Of a stretch of 42,590 nt of DNA, positions 8,940 to 18,751 are shown piece after piece. The stretch spans positions 1 through 42,590 of the forward strand of contig CALFNB010000265.1 in NCBI GenBank assembly GCA_937902425.1, in the 5' to 3' direction. The stretch is from an uncultured Acetobacteraceae bacterium (lineage in GTDB: Bacteria > Pseudomonadota > Alphaproteobacteria > Acetobacterales > Acetobacteraceae). The notes under the pieces were generated by a model. That model saw only the letters and a list, made by a program, of their open reading frames with translations, had not been told where the DNA came from and searched no databases. Position numbers and translations under genes: made by a program. Numbering within the stretch: position 1 is the stretch's first letter; each line of letters starts with the position of its first letter.

Positions 8940-9382
8940 ACGTTCCCGTTCGCGTCCGCCGCCTGGCGCACAATCAGGATCTGCCGTTGCCGGTTTACGC
9001 GACCGAGGGCGCGGCGGGCATGGACCTGCTGGCCGCGATCGACGAACCGGTGCTCATTGCCTCTGGGCAACGAGTGCTGATCCCGACCGGGTTGGCGATC
9101 GCTTTGCCGGCTGGGTATGAGTTGCAGATCCGGCCTCGCTCGGGACTGGCGTTACGAAATGGGATCGTTCTGCCGAACAGTCCGGGAACGATCGATGAGG
9201 ATTATCGCGGTGAAATTCAGGTGATCGTGCTGAACACCGGAAACGAACCGTTCCAGGTCGAGCGGGGTACGCGGATCGCTCAGGCGGTTTTGGCGCCGGT
9301 GGTGCGGGTGACGTGGGACGAGGTGGCGGATCTGGACGTCACCGCGCGGAACGCGGGCGGGTTTGGCAGCACGGGACGGTGA
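8936..9382 (+). CDS. dut: dUTP diphosphatase Dut
   Basis: A 148-residue trimeric dUTPase that hydrolyses dUTP to dUMP and diphosphate. The five family motifs are visible: [47 protein letters not shown] and the C-terminal NAGGFGSTG arm. The GTG at 8936 is taken as start because it overlaps the coaBC stop (GTGA) and gives the normal N-terminal length ([10 protein letters not shown]). The frame is open to 8867 within coaBC, but that extension is not family-like. It ends the ubiE-coaBC-dut run. Confidence 0.95.
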   Translation: MNVPVRVRRLAHNQDLPLPVYATEGAAGMDLLAAIDEPVLIASGQRVLIPTGLAIALPAGYELQIRPRSGLALRNGIVLPNSPGTIDEDYRGEIQVIVLNTGNEPFQVERGTRIAQAVLAPVVRVTWDEVADLDVTARNAGGFGSTGR

Positions 9383-9396
9383 CTTCGCCGCCGTCG

Positions 9397-9417
9397 TCCT
9401 CGGGTCGCGACCGAGGA
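9397..9417. terminator. Hairpin between convergent dut and SDR genes
   Basis: TCCTCGG (9397-9403) and CCGAGGA (9411-9417) form a perfect 7-bp stem with a 7-base loop. It lies between the stop codons of two convergent genes and could act on both strands. There is no clear T tract, so factor-independent termination is uncertain. Confidence 0.45.
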
Positions 9418-9427
9418 TGGTGCATGA

Positions 9428-10159
9428 TCAGTTAAACGACATCCCGCCGCTCAGCGCCACCGTCTGTCCGGTCATATAACCATTGCCAACCAGCATCAGC
9501 ACCACCTGTGCGACTTCCTCGCTGGTGCCAAACCGTCCCGCCGGAATCCGCGATAACGAGGCCGCCAGGCCCGCCTGCACCATATCCGTCGCGATCAGCG
9601 AAGGTGCCACGGAATTGACCGTGATCCCGTGCTTGACCAACCGCGCGGCGTAGCCTCGCGCCAGCCCCTCCATCCCGGCCTTCGACGCGTTGTAGTGCGG
9701 GCCGATGCCGCCGGCCCCACGCGCCGCCCCGGAGGAGATATTGACGATCCGGCCCCACCCACGCTCCCGCATATGTGGAATGGCGGCGCGAATGCACAGA
9801 AAGGCCGACTTCAGGTTGACGGCGATCGTATGGTCGAAATCCTCTTCCGTCAGCGCATCGATGTCATGAAAGATCGCGATCCCGGCGTTGTTGACCAGGA
9901 TATCAATCAACCCCAAAGCGTGCTCGGCCGTCCGGAACATTTCCGACACCGCGTCGCCGCGTGACACATCCGCCGGCACCGCGATCGCGCGCCGGCCCAA
10001 CGCGTGGATCGTTTCGACGACCTCGATCGCTTCCGTCGCCCGTTCCCGATAATTCACCGCCACATCGGCGCCCGCCTGTGCGAGCGCGATGGCCACCGCT
10101 CGCCCGATGCCGCGCGAGGCACCCGTAACAAGAGCGATCCGTCCGGTCAGGTCCGTCAT
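9428..10159 (-). CDS. Short-chain dehydrogenase, FabG-like
   Basis: A 243-residue classical SDR. It has TGASRGIGRAVA near residues 13-24, NNAG near 89-92, catalytic NISS, and the YNASKAG segment with Tyr and Lys, followed by NSVAPSLIATDM. The C-terminus GGMSFN is family-like. It resembles 3-oxoacyl-ACP reductases, but its position downstream of a DadA-like oxidase and a peptide-type binding protein suggests a catabolic role rather than fatty-acid synthesis. Its ATG overlaps the upstream stop (ATGA), so it is the last gene of that run. Substrate is not readable. Confidence 0.88.
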   Translation of the reverse strand: MTDLTGRIALVTGASRGIGRAVAIALAQAGADVAVNYRERATEAIEVVETIHALGRRAIAVPADVSRGDAVSEMFRTAEHALGLIDILVNNAGIAIFHDIDALTEEDFDHTIAVNLKSAFLCIRAAIPHMRERGWGRIVNISSGAARGAGGIGPHYNASKAGMEGLARGYAARLVKHGITVNSVAPSLIATDMVQAGLAASLSRIPAGRFGTSEEVAQVVLMLVGNGYMTGQTVALSGGMSFN

Positions 10160-11418
10160 GCGAAGCGCCTCGCCCTGTAGGGTGTCAGATCAACCGAAGC
10201 CGGCCGGCCGCCGATAATTTCCGCCACGATTTTGCCCGTGGTCGCGCCCGCGGTCAGGCCAACATGGCCATGCCCGAACGCATGCACGATGTCGTTACTG
10301 CCCGACGCCGGACCGAGGCAAGGAAGTCCATCCGGCGTGGATGGCCGATGTCCCATCCAATGTTTGATCCGTTCCGGTGGCAGATCGGCGGGCACGTCCG
10401 GATAAACTTTGCGGACAAACGCCAGCAGCACGTCCGCTCGTTGCCAGTTCGGTGCGGCTTCCAGACCCGCGAGTTCCACCTGGCCGCCAATCCGCAACCC
10501 CGCCGGCGTCATCGCGAACGCCATCTTCCCATCACTGGGCATTACCGGATAGCGCGGCGCCACCCCCGGATCGCTGATCACGACATGGTAACCGCGTTCG
10601 GTTTCCAGCGGCACCCGATCCCCCGCGGCGGCGGCGAGTTGTTTCGAATACGCACCCGCCGCGATCACCGCATTGTCCGCCGCGACCTCCCCACTATCGG
10701 TAAGCACAGCGCGAAGCCGGCGATCTTCAATTCGGAATCCGGTCGCGCGCGCCCGCCGCAATGTCGCTCCCGAGGCCACCGCGTGCGCGATCAGGGCCGC
10801 CACATAAGCGCCGGGATCGCGACACTGCCCGTTCTCCTCCACCAGCAGCGCGAACTTGTACGACCGGTTCAGCGCTGGCTCGCGCTGCCGGAGTTCGTCC
10901 TCGTCCAGTTCCAGCCACCGCGTGCCGTTGTCGCGGCGGATCCGCCAGGACAGCGCCTCGGCCTCGAACGCCGCACGGTCCGGGTAGACGAACAATACCC
11001 CCTGCCGGGTGATCAGGTCGCCGACGCCGGCTTCCTCCGCCAGAGCGCGATGCCGCTCCGGCGCCTCGGCCAGCAGCGGTTGCAGCGCCCGTGCGATAGT
11101 CGCGAGTTTCTCCGGTGTCGAACCGGCGGTGACGAACCGCCGCAGCCAGGGGAACAGGCGCGGCAAATAGCGCCACCGAATCGCCAGCGGACCGAGAGGA
11201 TCGCGCAAGTAACCCGGAACCTTCTTCCAGATTCCCGGCGTCGACATCGGAATGACCGAACTTGGGTTCAACAGCGTGCCGTTGCCGTAGCTGGCGGCCT
11301 GCTCACCGCCCGGTTCGCCCGGTTCGATGATCGTGACGCGGTGTCCGTCGCGTAACAGTTCCAGTGCGCAGGCGGCGCCGACGATGCCGGCACCGATGAC
11401 CGCGACGTGCCGGGTCAT
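10156..11418 (-). CDS. FAD-dependent oxidoreductase, D-amino-acid dehydrogenase (DadA) type
   Basis: A 420-residue DAO-family flavoenzyme. The N-terminal FAD motif is GAGIVGAACALELL near residues 8-21, followed by EQAASYGNGTLLNPSSVIPM, typical of DadA. The C-terminal FAD-binding part has HWMGHRPSTPDGLPCLGP and AFGHGHVGLTAGATTGK. Such enzymes oxidatively deaminate D-amino acids or related amines and pass electrons to the respiratory chain at the inner membrane. The start at 11418 shares one base with the upstream stop (TAATG), and the stop overlaps the SDR start (ATGA). Together with the binding protein this suggests uptake and deamination of an amino compound. Specificity is inferred. Confidence 0.85.
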   Translation of the reverse strand: MTRHVAVIGAGIVGAACALELLRDGHRVTIIEPGEPGGEQAASYGNGTLLNPSSVIPMSTPGIWKKVPGYLRDPLGPLAIRWRYLPRLFPWLRRFVTAGSTPEKLATIARALQPLLAEAPERHRALAEEAGVGDLITRQGVLFVYPDRAAFEAEALSWRIRRDNGTRWLELDEDELRQREPALNRSYKFALLVEENGQCRDPGAYVAALIAHAVASGATLRRARATGFRIEDRRLRAVLTDSGEVAADNAVIAAGAYSKQLAAAAGDRVPLETERGYHVVISDPGVAPRYPVMPSDGKMAFAMTPAGLRIGGQVELAGLEAAPNWQRADVLLAFVRKVYPDVPADLPPERIKHWMGHRPSTPDGLPCLGPASGSNDIVHAFGHGHVGLTAGATTGKIVAEIIGGRPASVDLTPYRARRFA

Positions 11419-12995
11419 TACGCCTTCTTCAGTCCGTAGAACTGCGGCCACCCATCATGCACGTCCGTGATGCGCTTGTTGAAGGCGGTCGGCTGGTCAT
11501 ACATGCCCATCGGCGCATACGGCGGATCCTGCCAGAACACCGTCTGCATCTCGTCAACGATCTTCTTTTGCGCCGCCAGGTCAGGTGCCTCGAACCACGC
11601 GTCGTACAAGGTCTCCATCTTCGGATTGGTCGGCCAACCGAACCATGCCGAGGTGCCGTTGCCGCGGATGGCGATATCGGGCGCCGGCGAAACATTGCCG
11701 AACCCGCCCAAATAGGTATAGAAAATGTTCCAGCCGCCCTTATCGATCGGCTCCCGGCTGGCGCGGCGCTGCACGACGGTGCCCCACTCCAACGACTGCA
11801 AATCAATATTGAAGCCCATCCGCGTCAGCAGATCGCTGGCGACCTGCGCCTCAGCCCAGATGGTCGGGATCGTGGTCGCGGCAAGGATCACGATCTTCTC
11901 GCCCTTGTAACCAGCGGCGGCGAGGTCGGCCTTGGCTTTGTTCATGTCCTTTGGTCCGCGGGTGACCTCGACGCCGACGGTACTCGCCATCGGCGTACCG
12001 GGGACGAAAATGCCGACGTCAGTCTTGATCAGCGATGGCACGGCGCCGGCGACTGCCTCCATGATTTCCTTTTGATCGAGCGCGGAAATCACGGCACGAC
12101 GAACCGCCGGGTTGTCGAACGGAGGGAACAATTGGTTGAACCGCATGCAGGCGATTTCGCCGGTACGATCCTTGACCACGACATTGATCGAGTCATTCTT
12201 TTTGATCTGCGGAATCAGATCGATGGTCGGATTCTCCCACCAATCAATCTCGCCCTGGGCCAGAGCGGCCTCGGCGGTCGCCGGATCCGGAATGAAAGTC
12301 CAGACCACGCGGTCGATATTCACGACTTTTGGACCAGCATTGAAGCTGGGAACACCACTCGAACGCGGCACATAGGCTTCATTTTTCGCGAATACGACGC
12401 GCTGACCCGGAATGCGCTCATCGGCGACGAACTTGAATGGCCCGCTGCCAATCGCCTCGGGAATTTGCTTCAACGGATCGGTCTCAGCCAGCCGCGTCGG
12501 CATGATCGCGCAATACACCTGAGCCAACGCGTTCGGCAGCAACGGAAACGGTTTGTTCATTCGAAACTGGATCACGTTGTCCGAAGGCGCGGTAATTTCC
12601 GCCACGCGCTTCATCATTGCCTGCCCGAACGGATCGCGCGAGGCGAACCGCTTGATCGTCGCCACGCAATCTCGCGCCAGCACCTTCTCCCCATCGTGGA
12701 ACTTCAATCCATCTCGCAGCGTGAGTTCCCAGGTCTTACCGTCGCTTTCCGTCTTCACGCCCTCGACCATCTGCGGTTGAACATTGAACTGGGCGTCATA
12801 CGCGAACAGCGTGTCGAACACCGCCAGCGAGTAGTTGCGTGTGATATCAGCCGTCGTCCACACCGGATCGAGCGAGGCCAGGTCCGCATGCGGCACGAAT
12901 GTCACCGTCTTCGCACCCTGCGCCTGGCCAATGTTCGGCAGCGCCAGAGCGGTCGAGACAGCGGCGGTCGTTTTCAGAATATCACGGCGTTTCAT
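11418..12995 (-). CDS. ABC transporter substrate-binding protein, family 5 (peptide/opine type)
   Basis: A 525-residue periplasmic solute-binding protein of the DppA/OppA (SBP_bac_5) family. The N-terminus MKRRDILKTTAAVSTALALP ends in AQA-like processing and carries twin basic residues, so Sec or Tat export is likely. Family patterns include WELTLRDGLKFHDGEKV, IGSGPFKFV and VRRAVISALDQKEIM. It heads a run with a DadA-like oxidase and an SDR. No permease genes accompany it; a DppF-type ATPase lies at 39750 but far away. The natural ligand is unknown. Confidence 0.9.
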   Translation of the reverse strand: MKRRDILKTTAAVSTALALPNIGQAQGAKTVTFVPHADLASLDPVWTTADITRNYSLAVFDTLFAYDAQFNVQPQMVEGVKTESDGKTWELTLRDGLKFHDGEKVLARDCVATIKRFASRDPFGQAMMKRVAEITAPSDNVIQFRMNKPFPLLPNALAQVYCAIMPTRLAETDPLKQIPEAIGSGPFKFVADERIPGQRVVFAKNEAYVPRSSGVPSFNAGPKVVNIDRVVWTFIPDPATAEAALAQGEIDWWENPTIDLIPQIKKNDSINVVVKDRTGEIACMRFNQLFPPFDNPAVRRAVISALDQKEIMEAVAGAVPSLIKTDVGIFVPGTPMASTVGVEVTRGPKDMNKAKADLAAAGYKGEKIVILAATTIPTIWAEAQVASDLLTRMGFNIDLQSLEWGTVVQRRASREPIDKGGWNIFYTYLGGFGNVSPAPDIAIRGNGTSAWFGWPTNPKMETLYDAWFEAPDLAAQKKIVDEMQTVFWQDPPYAPMGMYDQPTAFNKRITDVHDGWPQFYGLKKA

Positions 12996-13028
12996 GTGGA
13001 AGGTCCCCGGTTTTGGTGATCCGGCAGA

Positions 13029-13907
13029 TTAGCCACGATCCCCGTGTGGCGGAAAGGGTTCGGATGCCTGCAAGGCGGCGGCGATGACCGGCGCGGCGGC
13101 GATCGACATCCCATGTCCGTCATGGCCGACATCCGGCACATCGATCACGGTCCACGCGCAATGGGAGCCCAGGGATTCCGCCGTCGCCTGTCCGAGACGG
13201 ACGTAGTTGTGCGCGCGGTGATATCGCGTCTCACCCTGGCGCATCGATCGAGGGCCCTTGGGAAAATACCGGCCGCTGGTCTTGGTATCGTTCGTGCCCG
13301 CCATGACGGTGATCGGGAACGCCAGCAGCGCCGCCAGCGATCCCGGCGTTACCTCAGTCTCGCCGAGGCCGAACGGCCAGGGCACGGTCAGGTCCGGCAT
13401 CGCATAAGTCCCGGCATTGGCGCTGACCGCCGCCGCGACCCGGTCGCGAAAGCCGAACGACAGCATGCGATGCACGAACTGCCCGCCGGCCGAGTGACCG
13501 AATACCCCATACCGTTCACGGTCGGTCACGCCGGCCTCGCGCAGTGCATCAAACAGGCGTGGAACGATCCCGTAGGTCCATTTCTCCCGCGGGTTTGGCG
13601 TCCCGTCCTCATTATGCAGATTGCCGAAATGATAGCGCAGATAATCGGGAAACGATTCTTCCGGGAACTCGATCGCGATGGCCAGCAGGTTGTGTTCCTC
13701 GGCCAGCGGCAGCCAGTAATCGCGATAGGCCGCGCCATTGCGGCCGACGCCGTGATGCACGAACAGCACCGGCGTTCGCGGCGTGTATTGCCGCGGCCGC
13801 GCGGTGTGCAGATACAGCGTTTGCTCCGGAAACGCGGAGTCGTGCCAGACCAGGGAATTGGCGCCGGGGAGGGCGACCAGCTCCCGCGGGTCTGGCGACT
13901 GGTTCAA
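13029..13907 (-). CDS. Alpha/beta hydrolase (serine esterase type)
   Basis: A 292-residue alpha/beta hydrolase with nucleophile elbow GHSAGG at residues 137-142 (Ser139), an oxyanion-region HHGVGRNGAAYRDYW near 51-65, and a likely catalytic Asp in AGTNDTKTSGR and His in DVGHDGHG. The pattern recalls poly(3-hydroxybutyrate) depolymerase or feruloyl-esterase-like proteins. The start is a TTG at 13907 overlapping the coxM stop as TTGA, since no ATG exists near the N-terminus. This couples it to the coxSLM operon, so it may release or process the substrate or product of that molybdenum enzyme. There is no signal peptide. Confidence 0.8.
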   Translation of the reverse strand: MNQSPDPRELVALPGANSLVWHDSAFPEQTLYLHTARPRQYTPRTPVLFVHHGVGRNGAAYRDYWLPLAEEHNLLAIAIEFPEESFPDYLRYHFGNLHNEDGTPNPREKWTYGIVPRLFDALREAGVTDRERYGVFGHSAGGQFVHRMLSFGFRDRVAAAVSANAGTYAMPDLTVPWPFGLGETEVTPGSLAALLAFPITVMAGTNDTKTSGRYFPKGPRSMRQGETRYHRAHNYVRLGQATAESLGSHCAWTVIDVPDVGHDGHGMSIAAAPVIAAALQASEPFPPHGDRG

Positions 13908-14698
13908 CCCGCTTTGGCCACCGCCCGTCCGGCGATCACGCCGACCAGGTGGGCACGATATTCCGAACTGGCATGGATATCGCCGTTCAGATCATTCGGC
14001 GGCGTCTTGATCCCTTTGATCGCGGCGGCGGAGAAATTGCCGGTCAGCGCCTTCTCCATCTCGGCATGACGGAATACGCCGCCCTGGCCCGCGCCGGTCA
14101 CCGCGACCCGTGCGCCGCCCGCCGTCCGCGCCACGAACACGCCGACGATCGCGTAACGCGAGGCCGGATTGCGGAACTTCTCATAAGCGGCCTTGGCCGG
14201 AACCGGGAATTCCACCGCCGTGATGATCTCACCTTGTTCCAAAGCGGTGGAGAACATACCGGTGAAGAAATCATCTGCCTTGATCGAGCGGCGATCCGTT
14301 ACGATCGTCGCGCCCAGAGCCAGCGCGGCGGCCGGATAGTCGGCGGCCGGATCATTGTTGGCGATGCTGCCGCCGATCGTGCCGCGATGGCGCACGGCGT
14401 CATCGCCGATCATCCCCGCGAGCGCGGCCAGGGCCGGTATCGCGCTCTTGACCTCGGCGCTGTTGGCCACCGTCATATGTGTGGTCATCGCACCGATCTT
14501 CACCACGCCGCCGGCGACGCTGATCCCCTTCATGCCCAAACCGGACAGGTCGACCACCGTCGAGGGCTTCGCCAGGCGTTGTTTCAATACCGGAATGTAA
14601 GTCATTCCGCCCGCCAGAGCCTTCGCGTCACCGTCAGCGCCCAGAGCCTTTACCGCGTCAGCGAGGCTACCGGGTTTTTGATATGCGAAATCGTACAT
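13904..14698 (-). CDS. coxM: FAD-binding medium subunit of a molybdenum hydroxylase (CoxM family)
   Basis: A 264-residue FAD subunit that passes electrons from the iron-sulfur subunit to the acceptor. It shows the two FAD motifs of the family: AGGMTYIPVLKQRL near residues 34-47 and GTIGGSIANNDPAADYPAA near 105-125. The C-terminal CO_deh_flav_C-like part follows. The gene starts with AGGGAA upstream and lies 24 bases after coxL. Gene order is coxS-coxL-coxM, with a hydrolase overlapping its stop. The family name CoxM is by homology and does not mean CO oxidation. Confidence 0.9.
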   Translation of the reverse strand: MYDFAYQKPGSLADAVKALGADGDAKALAGGMTYIPVLKQRLAKPSTVVDLSGLGMKGISVAGGVVKIGAMTTHMTVANSAEVKSAIPALAALAGMIGDDAVRHRGTIGGSIANNDPAADYPAAALALGATIVTDRRSIKADDFFTGMFSTALEQGEIITAVEFPVPAKAAYEKFRNPASRYAIVGVFVARTAGGARVAVTGAGQGGVFRHAEMEKALTGNFSAAAIKGIKTPPNDLNGDIHASSEYRAHLVGVIAGRAVAKAG

Positions 14699-14722
14699 CG
14701 TAGGTTCCCTTTCGCCGCCGCC

Positions 14723-17104
14723 TCAGTCCGCCGCCATTTTCGACGGACCGGCGTTGATGATCGACCAAATTTTCCCGCTCGTCGCGGGCATGTTCATGTG
14801 GCGCACGCCGTAGTCCTTCAACGCATCGCAGATCGCGTTGATGACCGCGGGCGGTGAGCCGATCGCGCCGACCTCGCCACAGCCCTTCGACCCGAGCGGA
14901 TTGTGCGTGCACATGGTATTTTCGGTCGCGACATGAATGTTCGGCAGGTTGTCCGCGCGCGGCATCGTGTAGTCCATCATCGAGCCGGAGATCAGTTGTC
15001 CCGACTCGTCATAAATCGCGGCTTCCAACAGCGCCTGACCGATCCCCTGAGCGATGCCGCCCTGCACCTGTCCCTCGACGATCATCGGGTTGATCACGCG
15101 GCCCACATCGTCGACCGCGGTGAAGTTCACCACGGCCACCGTTCCGGTGTCGGGATCGATCTCCACCTCGCTGATGTGGCAACCGCCGGGGAAGGTGAAG
15201 TTCTTCGGGTCGTAGAACGCGGTTTCGTCCAGGCCCGGCTCCAGCTCATCGATCGGATAGTTGTGCGGAACATAGGCGGTCAGAGAAATGTCCGTCAGCG
15301 TCTTCGATTTATCGGTGCCGGCGACGGTGAAGGTGTTGTTGGCGAACTCGATGTCCTCGACCGAGGCTTCCATCAGATGCGCGGCGATCTTCTTGCCTTT
15401 GGCGATGATTTTGTCCATCGCCTTGACCATCGCCGAACCGCCAACCGCGAGACTGCGGCTGCCATAAGTGCCCATGCCGAATGGAATTTTCGCGGTGTCG
15501 CCATGCACGACGTCGATCTGATCGAGCGGCACCCCGAGCTGATCGACCACAAGTTGCGCGAAGGTCGTTTCGTGGCCCTGACCGTGGCTGTGCGAGCCGG
15601 TGAACACGGTCACGCTGCCCGTCGGATGCACGCGGATATTGGCGACCTCGTACAGCCCGGCGCGGGCACCGAGCGAGCCGGCCACCGCCGATGGCGCGAT
15701 GCCGCAGGCCTCCAGGTAAGTCGAAATGCCAATCCCACGCAGCTTGCCGCGCGCCTTGGCCGCCGTGCGCCGCGCCTCGAACCCGGCCCAATCGGCGTTC
15801 TTCAACGCGACGGCGAGCGTGGTCTGGTAGTCGCCGCTGTCGTATTGCAGCGCCACCGGAGTCTGATACGGAAACGCATCGGCCGGGATGAAGTTGCGCC
15901 TGCGGATATCCACGCGATCGATGCCGGTGTCATACGCGACCGCGTCCACGAGGCGTTCCAGCAGGAACGTCGCCTCCGGACGGCCCGCGCCGCGATAGGC
16001 GTCGACCGGCACGGTGTTGGTGAACACCGCCTTGACCTCGCAATAAATCACCGGGGTCTTGTACGTGCCGGCCAGCAGGGTGGCGTAGAGATACGTCGGC
16101 ACGCAGGGCGCGAATGTCGACAGATACGCACCCATGTTGGCCTGGGTTGATACCCGCAACCCGAGGAATGTGCCTTGCGCGTCGATCGCCATCTCCGCCG
16201 TGCTGACATGGTCGCGGCCATGTGCGTCGGACATGAAGCTTTCGGTGCGCTCCGCCGTCCACTTGACCGGCCGGCGCACTTTGGCGGACGCCCATGTCAC
16301 GATGGCTTCTTCGGCGTAGTGGTAGATTTTTGAACCGAAGCCGCCACCGACGTCCGGCGCGACCACGCGGAGTTTGTTCTCCGGAATGTGCAACACGAAC
16401 GCACCCATCAGCAGCCGGATCACGTGTGGGTTCTGGCTGGTGGTGTACAGCGTGTATTCGCCGGAGTTGACGTCGTAATCGCCGACCGCGGCGCGCGGCT
16501 CCATCGCGTTGGGGATCAGCCGGTTGTTGGTCAGATCCAAACGCACGACTTTGTGCGCGTTGGCGAACACGCCATCGACGATCGCCTTGTCGCCGATGTG
16601 CCAGTCGTAACAAATGTTCCCCGGCACATCGTCGTGCACGGTCGCGGCGCCGGGCGCCAGCGCGGCCGCCAGGCTCGCGGCGGCGGGCAGGTCGGTGTAG
16701 TCGATGGCCACCAGTTCGGCCGCGTCCTTCGCCTGCTGTTTGGTCTCGGCGATGACCACCGCGATCGGATCGCCGACGTGGCGCACCTTGCCGACCGCGA
16801 TCACCGGATGCGGCGGCTCCGCCATCGGGGAGCCGTCCTTGTTGTGAATTTGCCAGCCGCACGGCAGGCCACCGATGTTCTCCGCCGCGATATCGGCGCC
16901 GGTGAAAACCGCGACCACGCCGGGCGCTTTCGACGCCGCCGCGGTGTCGATGCTGTTGATCTTCGCGTGCGGCCGGTCCGACCGTTTCACATAAGCATGC
17001 AACTGGCCGGGACGATTGATGTCGTCGGTATAATTGCCGCGGCCGTTGAGGAAGCGCGCGTCTTCCTTGCGGCGAACGGATGCACCGATGCCTTCGAAGG
17101 CCAT
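14723..17104 (-). CDS. coxL: Molybdopterin-binding large subunit of a xanthine-dehydrogenase-family enzyme (form II CoxL)
   Basis: A 793-residue catalytic subunit binding the molybdopterin cytosine dinucleotide cofactor. The active-site loop reads AYRGAGR at residues 369-375, which is the form II signature; the true CO dehydrogenase loop AYRCSFR with the copper-binding Cys is absent. GGGFGSK (253-259) and [14 protein letters not shown] are cofactor-binding patterns, and Glu744 in GCGEVGAIG is the catalytic glutamate. It has no signal peptide, so it is cytoplasmic. The ribosome site GGGAG lies before the ATG. Form II enzymes oxidise diverse aldehydes, purines or N-heterocycles; the substrate is unknown. 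Confidence 0.93.
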   Translation of the reverse strand: MAFEGIGASVRRKEDARFLNGRGNYTDDINRPGQLHAYVKRSDRPHAKINSIDTAAASKAPGVVAVFTGADIAAENIGGLPCGWQIHNKDGSPMAEPPHPVIAVGKVRHVGDPIAVVIAETKQQAKDAAELVAIDYTDLPAAASLAAALAPGAATVHDDVPGNICYDWHIGDKAIVDGVFANAHKVVRLDLTNNRLIPNAMEPRAAVGDYDVNSGEYTLYTTSQNPHVIRLLMGAFVLHIPENKLRVVAPDVGGGFGSKIYHYAEEAIVTWASAKVRRPVKWTAERTESFMSDAHGRDHVSTAEMAIDAQGTFLGLRVSTQANMGAYLSTFAPCVPTYLYATLLAGTYKTPVIYCEVKAVFTNTVPVDAYRGAGRPEATFLLERLVDAVAYDTGIDRVDIRRRNFIPADAFPYQTPVALQYDSGDYQTTLAVALKNADWAGFEARRTAAKARGKLRGIGISTYLEACGIAPSAVAGSLGARAGLYEVANIRVHPTGSVTVFTGSHSHGQGHETTFAQLVVDQLGVPLDQIDVVHGDTAKIPFGMGTYGSRSLAVGGSAMVKAMDKIIAKGKKIAAHLMEASVEDIEFANNTFTVAGTDKSKTLTDISLTAYVPHNYPIDELEPGLDETAFYDPKNFTFPGGCHISEVEIDPDTGTVAVVNFTAVDDVGRVINPMIVEGQVQGGIAQGIGQALLEAAIYDESGQLISGSMMDYTMPRADNLPNIHVATENTMCTHNPLGSKGCGEVGAIGSPPAVINAICDALKDYGVRHMNMPATSGKIWSIINAGPSKMAAD

Positions 17105-17128
17105 GGCGTTATCTCCCTGATCTGGCGA

Positions 17129-17608
17129 TTACGCTTTGCCGTGCATCAACGGATGCGCGGCCGCGATCGCTTTAACAATGTTATGATAACCGGTGCAGCG
17201 GCAGAGATTGCCTTCCAGGCCGTCACGGATTTCCTGCTCCGTTATGCCGCCGGGATGATTGTTCACCAGGTCGATCGCCGACATCACCATGCCCGGCGTG
17301 CAGAAGCCGCATTGCAGGGCGTGATGCTCCCGGAACATTTCCTGCATCGGGTGCAGCGTGCCATCCGGCTTCGCCAGGCCCTCGATGGTGGTGACGCTGG
17401 TGCCCGCCGCCTGCACGGCAAGCATCGTGCACGACTTGGCGGAGATGCCGTCGACATGCACCACACAGGCGCCGCACTGCGACGTGTCGCAACCGACATG
17501 GGTTCCGGTCAGCGCCAGTTTCTCTCGTAACACTTCCACCAGCAGGGTGCGGTTTTCCACCTCCACCGTATGCTGCTTTCCGTTTACCGTCAGGGTGACC
17601 TGAGGCAT
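17129..17608 (-). CDS. coxS: 2Fe-2S small subunit of a molybdenum hydroxylase (CoxS family)
   Basis: A 159-residue subunit with two [2Fe-2S] clusters. The plant-ferredoxin-type cluster uses Cys40, 45, 48 and 60 ([11 protein letters not shown]), and the second cluster uses Cys100, 103, 136 and 138 (CGFCTPGM and LCRCTGY). It relays electrons from the molybdenum centre in CoxL to FAD in CoxM. A GGGAGG ribosome site precedes the ATG. It starts 82 bases after the stop of soxA on the same strand, so it could be co-transcribed with the sox-type operon or have its own promoter; none is obvious. Confidence 0.94.
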   Translation of the reverse strand: MPQVTLTVNGKQHTVEVENRTLLVEVLREKLALTGTHVGCDTSQCGACVVHVDGISAKSCTMLAVQAAGTSVTTIEGLAKPDGTLHPMQEMFREHHALQCGFCTPGMVMSAIDLVNNHPGGITEQEIRDGLEGNLCRCTGYHNIVKAIAAAHPLMHGKA

Positions 17609-17690
17609 CGCGCCCTCCCATTATCTCAACCAACGCCGGGCCGGAGTGTGGTCATGCGGCGTGTTCCGGTCAAGCGGTGGCGTGATATGT

Positions 17691-18431
17691 TCACGGCCGG
17701 ACGGCGGGTGTCTCGACCCGCATCCCGTTGGCGCGCACCGCCAGGAACAGCGCCAGCACCGCGGCCTCCCGCGAGTCCGGCGAAAATGGCTCGGCCCGGA
17801 CACCAACCATGCAGTTTCGCAATCTGCGGTAGAGCGATCCCAATCCTTGCCACTCCAGGCGGTATTCCGGGTAGCCGTTGGGGTGGCCTTGCGGGATGAC
17901 GCTGCCGCCCAGTGATTCGCCGGCGCGTTCCTCGTGGCATTGCGCGCAGGACAGATTGAGTTGACCCATGCGCTCGCGAAACAACGCGGCCCCCTCGGAC
18001 AGGAACGGCTCGCGCGGTTCAACCGCCAGTGGCATGCCGCGCGACTGCAAGCCGACCAGTGCGGACAGGCTGAGCAACCGGTCATCGTCCCAGGCGAGCG
18101 CGGGTGCACCCATGTGGTCGGTGCGGCATAAGTTGATGCGCTGCTCCATCGTCACGAGGCGGCCGCGTTGCGGATCGAACGCGGGATAGCGCGTGGCGGC
18201 GCCGCGCAGGGTCGTGACATCACCGTGGCAGGTCGCGCAGGACTTTCCCGTGGTGCCGGCTGGCTCGGACCACAGTGCCTCACCTTGCTGCACCCAAAGG
18301 AACGCCGGATTGGCGGCATCGTCATCCTGCATCGCGCGCGTATCCGGACTGGCATCGTCGTAACCGGACCGTCGATCGCTCGCGCCGATCAGCAGCAGCG
18401 CGGCGACGGCGAGCGCGGGAAGCCGGTTCAT
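17691..18431 (-). CDS. soxA: Sulfur-oxidation diheme cytochrome SoxA
   Basis: A 246-residue periplasmic diheme cytochrome c. A signal peptide covers about residues 1-17. Heme motifs are CATCH (65-69) and CAQCH (162-166). The family cysteines that ligate the hemes are present: Cys102 in RINLCR and Cys207 in RNCMVGVRAE, the second being the active-site Cys that becomes a persulfide in SoxXA. With SoxX it oxidatively conjugates a sulfur compound (thiosulfate in the classical pathway) to the SoxY cysteine. The ATG overlaps the soxZ stop (ATGA). All catalytic residues are kept, so the loading step is probably functional. It is the last gene of this overlapping chain. Confidence 0.93.
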   Translation of the reverse strand: MNRLPALAVAALLLIGASDRRSGYDDASPDTRAMQDDDAANPAFLWVQQGEALWSEPAGTTGKSCATCHGDVTTLRGAATRYPAFDPQRGRLVTMEQRINLCRTDHMGAPALAWDDDRLLSLSALVGLQSRGMPLAVEPREPFLSEGAALFRERMGQLNLSCAQCHEERAGESLGGSVIPQGHPNGYPEYRLEWQGLGSLYRRLRNCMVGVRAEPFSPDSREAAVLALFLAVRANGMRVETPAVRP

Positions 18432-18748
18432 GTCACGGTGATCGCCACGAGTTCGGTCTGGGTCACGCCGTGGTCGTCGGTGAACGTCAGTGCCAATGTC
18501 CCGCTTTTCTCCGCCACGACACTGAACGACAGGAACGGATTGGCGGCGATCGCCGGAAAGAAGTCGGCATCGAGCACCGTCTCGCCATCCAGCGTGCAGA
18601 TGAAATGGTTGATGATGTCGCGCGGAATCGCCTGGCCGAGCTGATCGCGCCGTTGCCCGCTTTCCATCGGATGCGAGATCAGCACTTTCACGTCGAACGG
18701 CGCATTGGCGGCGATTTGCTTCGGAACGTTCACCAGGACACGGACCAC
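18428..18748 (-). CDS. soxZ: Sulfur-oxidation carrier subunit SoxZ
   Basis: A 106-residue immunoglobulin-fold protein that pairs with SoxY to form the carrier complex. Family patterns are VKVLISHPMESGQRRDQLGQ near residues 19-38, PRDIINHFICTLDG and LTFTDDHGVTQTE. It has no signal peptide, as usual, and is exported with SoxY. The start is a GTG at 18748, three bases after the soxY stop. Its stop overlaps the soxA start. Confidence 0.93.
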   Translation of the reverse strand: MVRVLVNVPKQIAANAPFDVKVLISHPMESGQRRDQLGQAIPRDIINHFICTLDGETVLDADFFPAIAANPFLSFSVVAEKSGTLALTFTDDHGVTQTELVAITVT

Positions 18749-18751
18749 GCG

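Noticed and set aside
14903-16150. A 415-codon plus-strand frame opposite coxL
   Set aside because: Same reason; composition is typical of a GC-driven shadow and coxL is clearly real.
14723-17608. True aerobic CO dehydrogenase
   Set aside because: The active-site loop is AYRGAGR (form II), not AYRCSFR, so the copper-ligating Cys is missing.
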